Source: Diplonema japonicum | Lineage: Eukaryota; Euglenozoa; Diplonemea; Diplonemida; Diplonemidae | NCBI GenBank assembly: GCA_964019335.1 | Contig: OZ025705.1 | Span: 1 to 64,000 of the forward strand | Direction: 5' to 3' | DNA: 64,000 bases | Part shown: piece after piece, positions 42,956-52,285 of the stretch | Numbering within the stretch: the stretch's first letter is position 1 | Layout: each line of letters opens with the position of its first letter | Position numbers and translations under genes: made by a program | Notes under the pieces: model-generated | What the model saw: the letters and a program-made list of their open reading frames with translations, nothing else | What the model was told of the DNA's origin: nothing | The model's database searches: none

Positions 42956-43363
42956 TCACCGCCTTTTCCGCGGCAAAGCCCGCCCAAGGGCTTGTGGTTG
43001 AGGGGCAGCAACAGGCTGCCTTTGTTGAGGAACACGCGCCTGCCCATGCTGGTTCCACAAAAGGTGGAATGAGTTTTTTTCAGCTGCGAGGAGGTAGGCT
43101 GCACGGTAGTCCCTAATGTGCTGGATGGTGTCCGAGCAGCCGGTCATAAACACTATTCCAAAGGCGATGAGAAGGACGTGTGTTGCCTGTGGGACCCCCC
43201 GGAAGCATGCCTTCGCTACACCAAAGGCGGCTATAATGGATACTGCCACTAACGGGATGTACCTGTTCGTAAACAAAGCACCAAGATACCCCAATATTCG
43301 CAAGCACACCACACCCGTCAGAATGTACGAGATCACCTGCGGCAGGGACAAACCTTCCGACAT
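42956..43363 (-). CDS. small multi-pass membrane protein, unknown
   Basis: The protein has 135 residues from ATG 43363. About three hydrophobic segments (9-31, 35-55 and 60-76) are followed by a soluble basic, Gln/Pro-rich tail ending LPRKRR. No family is recognised. It lies between the esterase and the MCM-like gene. Composition and codon use look like those of its neighbours. Confidence 0.5.
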   Translation of the reverse strand: MSEGLSLPQVISYILTGVVCLRILGYLGALFTNRYIPLVAVSIIAAFGVAKACFRGVPQATHVLLIAFGIVFMTGCSDTIQHIRDYRAAYLLAAEKNSFHLLWNQHGQARVPQQRQPVAAPQPQALGRALPRKRR

Positions 43364-43917
43364 CTTATCTAACTTCCCCCTCTGCCACCTGTTTTTGGAC
43401 TAAGCTTTGCAAGCCCCTTCAAAGGACTGGAGGAAGCGATTCTCAAAAAACATGTATTTTTCGAAGCATTCTGAATATCTGTTCTACAAAATGACCACGA
43501 GCGACGGAGCGACGAAGCAGGCGATAACCAGAAACGAATTAGAAAAAAAAAAGCAAAACCACGTAAACTTAGCTATAATCTTTTTTTTTTCTTTCTTTCT
43601 TTTTCCTTTTGAGACACATGGTCAGGAGGAAAAACATGGATCCAACCGACAAAAAGGGGGGGAAAGGCTTGTGGAGAAATAAATATCTCCTCGTTGCGGA
43701 CTGACTGTTCTTTTCAAAAAAAGGAAGAGAAAAGAAACAAGAAGAATAAAAAAAAGAAGGATAAGGAAAATAAGAAGAAGAATAGAAACGAACAAAAAGA
43801 GTATTTCTCTTTGTTCTTTGCTTTTTTAAAAAGAAAACACACAGTCAACACCACAACATACGTTAATATGCTAACCGCTCGCTGTGCTGCAAGTTAAAGA
43901 AAAGAACTACAATATGC
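43364..43917. other. intergenic spacer
   Basis: Mixed sequence near 43380-43540 turning into A-rich DNA near 43690-43850. No gene is seen. Confidence 0.5.
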
Positions 43918-44994
43918 TTAAAGCCGCTTCATGATGAACTCTGCCATCTCCTTGATCCCGGCGACGGCCGATAGGAGGGAGTCAGGTTTGTCAGCACAAC
44001 CGCCAGTGTAGAATATGTGGTCATGCCACATGCGGGGGTAGACACTGCTTTCGTAATATCTAGGGTTTCCTGCGTCACGAACTTTTTTCGCGAAGGCGAC
44101 AGTGTCGTCAAGCATGAGCTCAGCATCGCCCACAATGAGGAGGGACTCCGGGAGCAGCTTGAGCCACTGGGCGGGCGACCAGTAAGGCGAGGCAATGGGG
44201 TTTTTCCAGTCATGCGTGTCCCCGACGTAGGCCTTCCCCGTCCACTGCGAGTCGATGAGGTCCTGTGTCACGTTTCCGCTCGAAAAAATCGGGTCGCCCG
44301 TCATTGTGGCCTCAACCCACACCCTGCTGGAGTAGGAGGGCAGCGAACATGTGAGGTCCGTGTACGTCGAGAACTGCACCGACGCTGTCGCGTGTGGGAT
44401 GTTTCTGTACTCCTCTGCTAGCGGCTCCTCCCCATCGATGGTGCCACTGATTTGCGCGAGCTGTAGGGACAGAGCTAGCCCACCGCCTGCACTGTCGCCC
44501 ACCACAAACACATTCCTTGCCCTTGACGCTCCATACGGACCGTTCTCCCAGATGAACTTCATGCCCATGACGGCGTCGTGGACACCTCCTGGGAAGATGT
44601 ACTCAGGGATCAGCCTGTAGTCGATGGCCAGCACGGGCAGTCCTGTGGCTGCTGCGATTCTTGTAGTGAGCGGGCGGTAGAAGTCAGCAGGCGAGTACGA
44701 CGAGTAGCCGCCGCCGTGCAGGAACAGGATCCTGTCACGCTCTGCCTTGCGTGGCATCCTCTTCGGGATGATCCACTCAGCCGTCCCCCTCGCCTCCCCG
44801 TTCCTTTCCCACGCGGATGACACCTTCACACCTTCCAACACATGGATAGTTGTCCCTTCTGCAAGGCTCTTGTCGATCCCCGTCTCACCGTAGTCCATGG
44901 ACTGCCTGAAGGTCTCTATGCACACATCTACCTGATCTGTAAGACTGCTGTTTTGTGCGGCCAAAGAAGCCGCAAAGAGGATGAGCGTGTTCAT
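43918..44994 (-). CDS. secreted HSL-type alpha/beta hydrolase (esterase/lipase)
   Basis: The protein has 358 residues. The frame is open to 45045 but starts there with GTG; ATG 44994 lies five bases after TTCCCACAG and opens a signal-peptide-like stretch (MNTLILFAASLAAQ). The oxyanion motif HGGGY (94-98) and nucleophile GDSAGG (Ser168) define the hormone-sensitive-lipase (GDXG) family. The other triad members are likely the Asp in VGDAELMLDD and the His in MWHDHIFY. NxS/T sites (NSS, NVT) agree with passage through the secretory route. Family members hydrolyse short or medium acyl esters. The natural substrate is not evident. Confidence 0.85.
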   Translation of the reverse strand: MNTLILFAASLAAQNSSLTDQVDVCIETFRQSMDYGETGIDKSLAEGTTIHVLEGVKVSSAWERNGEARGTAEWIIPKRMPRKAERDRILFLHGGGYSSYSPADFYRPLTTRIAAATGLPVLAIDYRLIPEYIFPGGVHDAVMGMKFIWENGPYGASRARNVFVVGDSAGGGLALSLQLAQISGTIDGEEPLAEEYRNIPHATASVQFSTYTDLTCSLPSYSSRVWVEATMTGDPIFSSGNVTQDLIDSQWTGKAYVGDTHDWKNPIASPYWSPAQWLKLLPESLLIVGDAELMLDDTVAFAKKVRDAGNPRYYESSVYPRMWHDHIFYTGGCADKPDSLLSAVAGIKEMAEFIMKRL

Positions 44995-45072
44995 GTAACC
45001 TGTGGGAAGTGATAAAAGGCGCGAGGAGCGCAATGACAAAGACACTCAAGTCACACTTACACTGCACACGGC

Positions 45073-45851
45073 TTACCGGCTACTCCTTCTTCGGTCTCTG
45101 GAGTAATCACGCCTATCCCTGTTTCTGTCCCTGTCCCTGTCGGTGCTTTGCCTTCTTTGCCTATCCCTACCGTAACCCCTGTCCCTGTCCCTGTCTCTGC
45201 CCCTGTCATCTCTTCCATAACCCCGTCCGTACTCCCTAGCAGAATTTCTGTCACGAATATTTCTTTCCCTCCTGCCTCTGTCCCCTCTGTAGTTGTCCCG
45301 TTCCCTTCCTTTGTTATCCCGCACGGCTCTCTCATCTCTGCCCATGTCCCTCTCCCGTGTTGACATGTGTGTACCACCGGCTTGCTTATCATTCACCTTT
45401 TCCTGGACAGGCTCCTTCTTCGACATCAGCGTGCATTTTACAACACGACCATCAAGCTGAGTGCTGTGCACTTTGAGTAATGTGCATACCTGTGGTGGGT
45501 GGTCTGCCTGGTCGCACGTCATGTGTTCGCAAGCCGTCTCTGCGTCTTCTTTCGTCTCAAATGTGATCCACGCGAAGTCCTTCGGCACTCCTCCTTCGCT
45601 TGCTGGCCTGTCGATGTCGGTGATGCTACCATATGTCCCGAAGACCTGCTTCAAGTGCTCAGTGTTCACATTCATGGAGAGCCCTCTCACCAGCACCATG
45701 GGGTTCACCTGCTCGACTTCCTTCTCTTTCTCTGCCCCTGCTAGTCCCGAACTGCTGCTCGAGCTGCTACTGCTGCTCGACGAGCTGTGTGCAATATGTA
45801 TGGTTCGCGTTGATATGCATACCTTCTGCTACTCTTTGACGAGTACCCCAT
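45073..45851 (-). CDS. SR-type RRM RNA-binding protein (RNPS1-like, 3 exons)
   Basis: Exons 45823..45851, 45490..45784 and 45073..45456 give 235 residues; the introns are 38 and 33 nt. ATG 45851 follows a CCTCACAG acceptor by 18 bases. After a poly-Ser stretch comes one RRM with RNP2 VLVRGLSM and RNP1-like KDFAWITF, then a long Arg/Asp/Arg/Glu tail (RDRDRDRGYGRD and similar). RRM plus RS/RD tail is typical of RNPS1 or SR splicing factors, which suits a genome with both cis- and trans-splicing. The second intron is 33 nt with no in-frame stop, so intron retention would only insert 11 residues. Confidence 0.8.
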
Positions 45852-45961
45852 CTTCCTTTTGTCTTCTTCCTGTGAGGTATACCATCGTGTCATGAGCAGT
45901 GCTAAAATAACAACAAAGATACAAAAGAAAATAATATACACGTACAATGTTATGTTTGCCT

Positions 45962-47589
45962 TTACTTCCTGCGCAAGGAAGTCTGGTTTGTACCAGCACC
46001 GGGCTGTGTGTGTTGTCCAGGGTTGGCTGGCATACCTGATAGTTGTGGTGGTAAAAGGTCTTTTGATCGGTGCGCAGGGCGGTCTCTTTCAGCTCTAAGG
46101 AGTCGCGCTGCTCACGGAGGCGAATCTCCTGTTCGAGGAGAGGACGCTCCCTTTCGTTGGTCTCGCTGATCTCGTTGTGGAACTCGTTGTTCTGGTCTTC
46201 AATAGTCTTCACGTCCATCGCGGCTGCTTCGCTGCGTCGCTCGGCTGCCATTCGTTCCGCGTTGAGCTCCTGCTCCCTGTCTCTGTGGGACTGCAACAGG
46301 TTTTGCTCCTCTTGCTTGATGCCGCTGCACCTGTTGACGTTTTCATTTGCTGCGTTGTGCCGCAGCTGCGCCGCCTTCACCTCTTGCTGCTCAATGCCGA
46401 TCTTGTTGTCCAGCTCCGTCAGCAGCAGGATGGTGTCAGCGACCTCCTGTTCTGCTTGCCGCCTCTGCTCGGCTCCGATTTTCGCGCCGTCATGTGCCTT
46501 CTGCAGCTCGTGGGCAGCAGACTGTGTCTTGGCGCCTTCCCTTTCTGCCCCGCTCACGTAGTCACTGTGCAGCTGCTCCGTCTGCCGCAAGTACGACTCA
46601 ACGTTGCCTATATCCCTCTCTGTGTGCCCTGTCCGCTGGAGTGCCTTCTCTGTCTCTTGCTTGTACTCCTCAAAGCCTTGAGCCTTGATCCTCTCCTTTT
46701 CTTTTTGCAGTGCGAGGTCTTGCTCCTTAATGCCGAACTCTTTTCTGTTTCTGTCCACCTCTCTTGCCGCGTCACGCGCGTCGTCTTCGCACCTTCGCAG
46801 CTTGTCGACCTTGACATGCACCTCCCTTTCTTGTGTTGCAAGCCGTGCCTCCGCCGCCGCCACGTCCTTCACCCTGTCTTCGAAGGCTGCCTTAGCGTGG
46901 CGTTCGTTTTCGTGGGCAGCTTGTATGGCGTCCTTGACAGCGTCCATCTCGCCTTGCAGGCGCATGTCCTCCCAGTAAAACTTCAGCCGGTGGTAAAGGG
47001 AGTCTATGAGGGAGGGGTAAAGCTCGGCGAAGCGTTGGAACTCGGAGTAGCTCACGAGGCTGTCCTGGTTGAGGTCTGCCTTGAGGAAGAGGTCGGTGAT
47101 GGTGGCGGTGGTGAAGGGGAGGGACGCGAGTGAGCAGCAGCGGTGGAACTCGTCGGAATCGATGTGCCGGTCGTTGTTGAGATCCATGTCGTCGAAGATG
47201 GCGGACACCTTCTCGTCGTGCGACGGGTCGTCCGGCACAGCAAGGGCACTGGCGTGCGAGGCTAGCTTTGCCTTCACAGGAGCTGGGATCGCAGCTCGAA
47301 CCTCTTTATGCCACGGGTTGGGCTGCTGGAACGCGTACAGTTGGCAGTACTCCGACAGCTGGTTCCCACTCACTAGGTCCACCCACTTTCCCCTCCCTTC
47401 CTCAAACACTTGGAACCTGCTGGTTTTGTACCTCCCGACGTCCCGAGAGCCTTTTCGCTCTTCCACTTCTATCCCGTAGCACTTTTCGACCATCTCCCCC
47501 AACTGCTTCAGGGACGGCCTCATGGCAAACTCTACTTCCAGGTTCACCTTCTCCCCGAAGAGGTCACTTGCTACGAGTACCGTAAACAT
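45962..47589 (-). CDS. BILBO1: BILBO1-like flagellar pocket collar protein (2 exons)
   Basis: Exons 46036..47589 and 45962..46003 (intron 32 nt) give 531 residues. ATG 47589 lies 9 bases after ATCACAG. Residues 1-110 form a ubiquitin-like N-terminal domain with KWVDL and YCQLYAFQQP. Two canonical EF-hands follow (loops 136-147 and 172-183), then a continuous coiled coil from about 205 to 515. This order and length agree with trypanosome BILBO1, which builds the collar at the flagellar pocket neck. Homology is from pattern recognition, without an alignment. The second exon gives a short basic tail and stop. A different acceptor (45991) would extend the frame into T-rich DNA, which I reject. 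Confidence 0.7.
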
Positions 47590-50167
47590 GGTGGTGTCCT
47601 GTGATGTGAGTTTGATGGGCTTAATGGGTTTATTTTAAGTGAGGGGGTAAAAGGATCAAAGAAAAAAGAGGGAAAATAAAACCACACAGTAATAAGAAAG
47701 GAAGAGGAGGGGGGGGGCGGGAAAAAATGGAATACGTAACTAGAGTCTGTCGCACTTTGTGTTTTCTTTTGTCGGGTTTTGCCCCCCTTTTTTTTTCCTC
47801 TTCTTTTTTCCTCTTGAGAAACAGAACGAGGGAAGAGAAAGGCAGGAAAACAAAACAAACAAAAGAGAAAAACCTGACATTATCAGGGAAAAAAAAGAGA
47901 AAAGAAAAAAAACTAGTTTGGCGCTCCATTTGTTTGTGCGCACGAGCGGAATTTTACCTAATAAAATAGCTCATTACGCTGCCATCAACTAGTTTTTAGT
48001 CTCGACAATAATATTGTTAAAACAAAAAAAGGGGGGGGGGGGTGGAGGAACGCTGCATTTCTTTTTTCTTTCTCTTTTTTTTTGATATTCTGTTTCGCTC
48101 TGTGGAGAGGTGGGTCAACTTATAAAAAAACCTCCAAGTAATGTACCCCCCCCCCCCCCCCCGTCTCCCCAATCGGCTAAGTAATGGAAACGGTAGTGTT
48201 TTCATATATCGTAGGTTCTCAAAAAAAAAAAGAAAGCACTGCTACGTCTTAGCCATCAGAGCCTGTGGAGGGTGGGGGTGTGTCTTTTAAAAGAAACAAA
48301 AAAAGTAAAACACAAAATTCGGCTTTAATTTTCTTTTACACAAAAAAGCGACAATCCTTTCAAAAAAAAGAGGGGGGGATACGACCTTGCGTACTTCTAC
48401 CATTTTTCAGAAAGAAAAAAAAAATAGAAAAGAATGTAACTAATCTTCAACCCCAAGGTAAACAATTCTGCTGAGAGTCGGAAGAACGCTCTCCATGGTG
48501 TATGGAAGGTTAGATTTTCTCTTCTTCCTTTTTATTCTACTTTTCTTTTTTTGGGGGGTCACCTTTTGTATAATCGAAAAAAGCAGGTCAAAAAGACGTA
48601 AAATTACCCTCTAAAAAAAAAAAGAAAAAAAAAAAGAAAAAAACTACTATTCCAGTTACCATTTTATAAGCAGTTGATAGTAATACAAGGGCAGAAAACT
48701 GTCTTTTAAAATCCCTAATGTTACAGAAATAATGAGGGGGGAAAGGGGGGGGGGGGACCGATTCATACTGTAAAAAAAAATAATAATAATAAGAATAAAA
48801 ATCTCGCTCAGGCGTGGTGAGGGTATCTTTTCCTTTTTTTTTTCTTTTTTTCCCCGTCCAAGAATTCCCAGAAATGACGCATTTAAGGGGAAGCGTTGTT
48901 GCCAGTACCCCCCACTAAAAGGTCCTGCTGCCCCACTTTTAAAAAAAAAATAAATAAATAAACGGCTCAGTATATCTATAGTGGAAAAAAAACTATCGAA
49001 TTGACGTCTCTACCCCCCCCCCCCCCCCCCCCCGGAAGAAAAAACCCTTCTTTTAAAAAAAAGATACGGGTGTGGAAAAATGGTTTGCTTCACGATTCTG
49101 CGCGAGGGAGGGGGAAAAAAAAAAGAAGAAAACACACAGGGCAGCTGAGTGACCGGGAACTATGTTTTTAAAAAGGATGTTTTTTTTTTTTTTTTTTTTT
49201 TTTTTGTGTTCCTTCCCCTCCTCTTCTTTTTTAATAAAAAAATAAAAAATAAATAAACCAAGGAACAGATCTAAGCAGACAAATAGACTGGAGTGAAAGG
49301 GGACATAAAAAAATGGAGGGGGGGAGCTTAAAGAATCTGTCAGAAGGCAGAGGGAGTACGGGCAATGGGGGAAGAAAGAGCAACATACACTGGCGATGCA
49401 TGCAAATGCATCTGTATATTGCCCTTCTGGGAAGAACGGGAAGGGAAACAGAAAATACAGAACCGAAAGAAGAAAAAAAAAAAATGACCACACACAGTAT
49501 ACTTAGCTTTAGAGAAAGAAAAATCACTTTCTTCTGGTTTTCTTTTTTAAACGTATAACTGTGTTCTTCATTTAGAAAAAAGAAAGAAAAAAATCCACCC
49601 CCACCTACTGCCCTTGGGTGGCAATACAGAACACGAGCTGACACAACATAACTTGTCTGCCATTTCCCCACAGGAACCAAACAAGAGCAGGGAAGTGTGT
49701 GGCTGGGACCCCAACACACCCTAAAGTGGCCTGTTTTGTCAGGCACCCACTCAAACCGGCAAAAAAGAAAAAATAATAATAATAATAAGTGGGCAGTAGG
49801 CGTTCGGGGGGGGGTTTTTTTTTAGTTATAAAAAACGAAGAAAAAAATAAATTAGACAGCGGGGAAAAAAAAAGAAAAGAAGAAGAAAAAAGATAAGAGG
49901 CGGGGGGTGTTTAGCAAACGACCCCCCCCCCCCCCCCCCCACCCCAAGGAAAAAGTATAACAACGGTTTTATAATAAAAAAAATGTTTCTTACGCTTTCA
50001 AAAAACATTTCCATTTCTTTTTTTTTTTAATACCAATCCCCCTTTTTTCTTCTTCTCTTTTTTTTTTTTAATAACGAATAAAAAAAAAACACAATCCTTG
50101 CAAGTGAGGGGGAAGGGGGGGAAAAAAAAATGAAGACACGGGCGACAAATCTTTCTTCCTCCTTTTC
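47590..50167. other. 2.6 kb gene-free homopolymer desert
   Basis: C runs of 16-20 (near 48147, 49014 and 49921), G runs and A/T runs dominate. Two islands of ordinary complexity lie at about 49325-49460 and 49590-49760. The first contains a short inverted repeat GATGCAT/ATGCATC. Neither has an ATG-initiated frame that I trust. They could be remnants or noncoding RNAs. Confidence 0.6.
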
Positions 50168-51625
50168 TTAATGAATCACAGGTAACATATGACGAACCTG
50201 ACATCTGTCTGCAGGGGCGTGTTTCTTCGCAGAAGATTTTTTATCAGCCTTTCGAAGCGGCTTGCAAGGGGTGGGAAGACTGCGGTCCGCTGCCGGAAGG
50301 CGCCGGAGGATACCAGTAATGCGTTTGGAACGCGGGGCACACGTGATGGTGGCTGCTGTGCACTTCGCGGTCTCCCGCAACACAGGGGCCTCTAGCACAG
50401 CGTCCAATGCCGCAAAGTCATCAGCAGCGGTGTCAGATGAAACGGATGCTCGCCTGAAAGTGCTTGCTCTGCACTGGACATAGTTAATAACTTTATGCCG
50501 TTGTAATGATGAGTAGTTCACCGGCTTTGTCAGCCATCCTGTGCTGAGAAGTTCGGATGCAGTAGGCCTTAGCTTCTCATCCCTCATGAGACACTTTCCT
50601 AGCAGCTCTCTGCACCCTGTGCCCGCTTCCTTGGGCAGTGCTACAGGACCTTCATCTGAAGCTATTGCGAACATCGCCGCGTGTGGTGTTTTACATCCAG
50701 AGAACGGTGGCCGTCCTGTCAGCATTTCCACAACTGTACACCCAACGCTCCATATGTCAGCAGGGTATGAGTGCCCGCTTTGTTTAATGACCTCAGGGGC
50801 CATCCAATGTGGTGTGCCCTCTAGTGTGACGAACCTTCCCGTGCCCTCGATGGCCTTTGACGACCCGAAGTCCGCCAGCCGCAGGCTGCAGTTCACATCC
50901 AGTAGGATGTTCGCCCCCTTGATGTCCCTGTGGATGACGTTCTTGCTGTGGAGGTACTCCACCCCGCGCACGATGTCCCTTGTGAAGGTGCGTGCAACGT
51001 CGTCTGTCAGTTTGCCCATTGTGGTGAGCAGGTGTGACAGGGTGCCGCCAGGGTGGAACCGCATCACAAGGTTGATGGTGTTGTACTCCTTGTATGCTCC
51101 AAGGGTTTCTATTATATTCGGATGGGATAATGTGGTGGCTGTTCTGACTTCCTGGAGAAGCGTCTGGACCGACGCTATGCTTTGTGTCAGAATGACCTTT
51201 TTAACAGCGTACATCGGAACAGGCCCAGACCGTGATGGCCGTGATGTCGCTAAGTACACATGGCCGTAGCTGCCTTCTCCAAGGACTTGGCGGAATTTCA
51301 GTGACGCGACGAATTTTTCGGGCAACATGTTGCAGCAGGCTACCTCGCGTTCCTGAGGGAGGGGGAGGGGGGGGGCAGGGGGTTGTTGTGCCACCGCGAC
51401 CACTTGTTGCACCTCCTTCTCCACCATAGGGCTTGGAGGGGGTGTCACGTCAAAGCTCCCCATGTCCTCCTGTATCGAAGTGTCCTCCTCACAGTAGTAA
51501 CTGTTGTCTGTGTCTATCTCATCCACACGGTACATCACGTTGTGCTCTTGAACGGCAGTGCCTCCTTGCCGTAGGCCGCTCGCATCCCTCCTCCTTAACC
51601 TCCCCACACATACCCCAGATGACAT
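50168..51625 (-). CDS. Ser/Thr protein kinase, STE11/MAP3K-like
   Basis: The protein has 485 residues from ATG 51625, ten bases after CTCACAG. The kinase domain spans about 107-370: Gly loop GEGSYGHVY (116-124), Lys142 in YAVKK, catalytic HRDIKGANILLD (Asp234), DFG (Asp252), activation loop ending GTPHWMAPEV, and DIWSVGC. The GAN after HRDIK and the GTPxWMAPEV end fit the STE11/MEKK branch. All catalytic residues are present, so it should be active. The N terminus (1-105) is acidic and proline-rich and may be regulatory. The tail is basic. Confidence 0.9.
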   Translation of the reverse strand: MSSGVCVGRLRRRDASGLRQGGTAVQEHNVMYRVDEIDTDNSYYCEEDTSIQEDMGSFDVTPPPSPMVEKEVQQVVAVAQQPPAPPLPLPQEREVACCNMLPEKFVASLKFRQVLGEGSYGHVYLATSRPSRSGPVPMYAVKKVILTQSIASVQTLLQEVRTATTLSHPNIIETLGAYKEYNTINLVMRFHPGGTLSHLLTTMGKLTDDVARTFTRDIVRGVEYLHSKNVIHRDIKGANILLDVNCSLRLADFGSSKAIEGTGRFVTLEGTPHWMAPEVIKQSGHSYPADIWSVGCTVVEMLTGRPPFSGCKTPHAAMFAIASDEGPVALPKEAGTGCRELLGKCLMRDEKLRPTASELLSTGWLTKPVNYSSLQRHKVINYVQCRASTFRRASVSSDTAADDFAALDAVLEAPVLRETAKCTAATITCAPRSKRITGILRRLPAADRSLPTPCKPLRKADKKSSAKKHAPADRCQVRHMLPVIH

Positions 51626-52285
51626 ATGGGGTTCCTGTGAGATTGTTTTTTCTTGGGGGGGGAGCAGAACGGGAGGAGTATTAATTTAAAAAAGAGTGTG
51701 TGAAAACAAAAAAGGGGGGGGGGTTCTTTCAGATTCAGAAAAAGAAGAAGGAAAAAAAAAAAAAAACGTGTCTTTGAAGGGAACCCTGCAGTGTGGCAAG
51801 GATCTCCTAGCGACAGTTTCGAAAAAAAAAAAGGAACAATTAATGTTGTTTTTTTAAAAAAAAAAAGAAGAAAAAGAGCAAGGAAAAAAAAAAAAGAAGT
51901 ATTCTGTTAACTGAATACTTCCTACAGGCGCTCTTGCAACATCCACCACAGCCATCAAAAAAGAAAAAGAAAACTGGAATAACTGGACAATAGTGTGTTG
52001 CTGTTCCCCCCCCCCCCCCCCCCCTCCATTTCTTTCCTAATGTAACAAAATCAAACTTTTTTCTTCTTATTCATCACTACCCCCCCCCCCCCCCCCCCCC
52101 ACTTTTGCATTTATAAGAGAAACAAAAAACTTTTAAAAAACTAAAAAAAAAAACTTCTTTTCTTCTAAAGGTATACGCTCACCAGCCGAGCTGAAAATAA
52201 AAAAAGAAGAAGAAAATTAAGGAGAATAATAATAAAAAAAATAATAACAATCTAAAAAAAAAAAAAAAAATTATAGAAAATTTCT
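51626..52285. other. intergenic homopolymer spacer
   Basis: Holds the retroelement-end repeat at 51767-51816, two C runs of 18-20 (near 52007 and 52081) and A runs. No gene is seen. Confidence 0.6.
51767..51816 (-). repeat. retroelement 3'-end repeat, copy 2
   Basis: The core GGGTTCCCTTCAAAGACAC (minus strand) is followed by a T run of about 15 and preceded by GTCGCTAGG, which it shares with copy 3 (61249-61298) but not with copy 1. It is more diverged than the other two. Confidence 0.75.

Noticed and set aside
45857-45960. Apparent C-terminal membrane helix of the BILBO1-like protein (and an in-frame fusion to the SR protein)
   Set aside because: The hydrophobic stretch is a translated T-rich tract in front of the SR gene's acceptor. 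The nearer acceptor at 46004 gives a stop at 45962, before that tract, which separates the two genes cleanly.
46177-47133. 318-codon plus-strand frame
   Set aside because: Antisense shadow of the BILBO1-like coiled coil, with no motif or start context.
49231-49746. 171-codon minus-strand frame
   Set aside because: It has no ATG at its upstream end, and most of it translates T-rich runs. Only its first 50 or so codons come from ordinary DNA.
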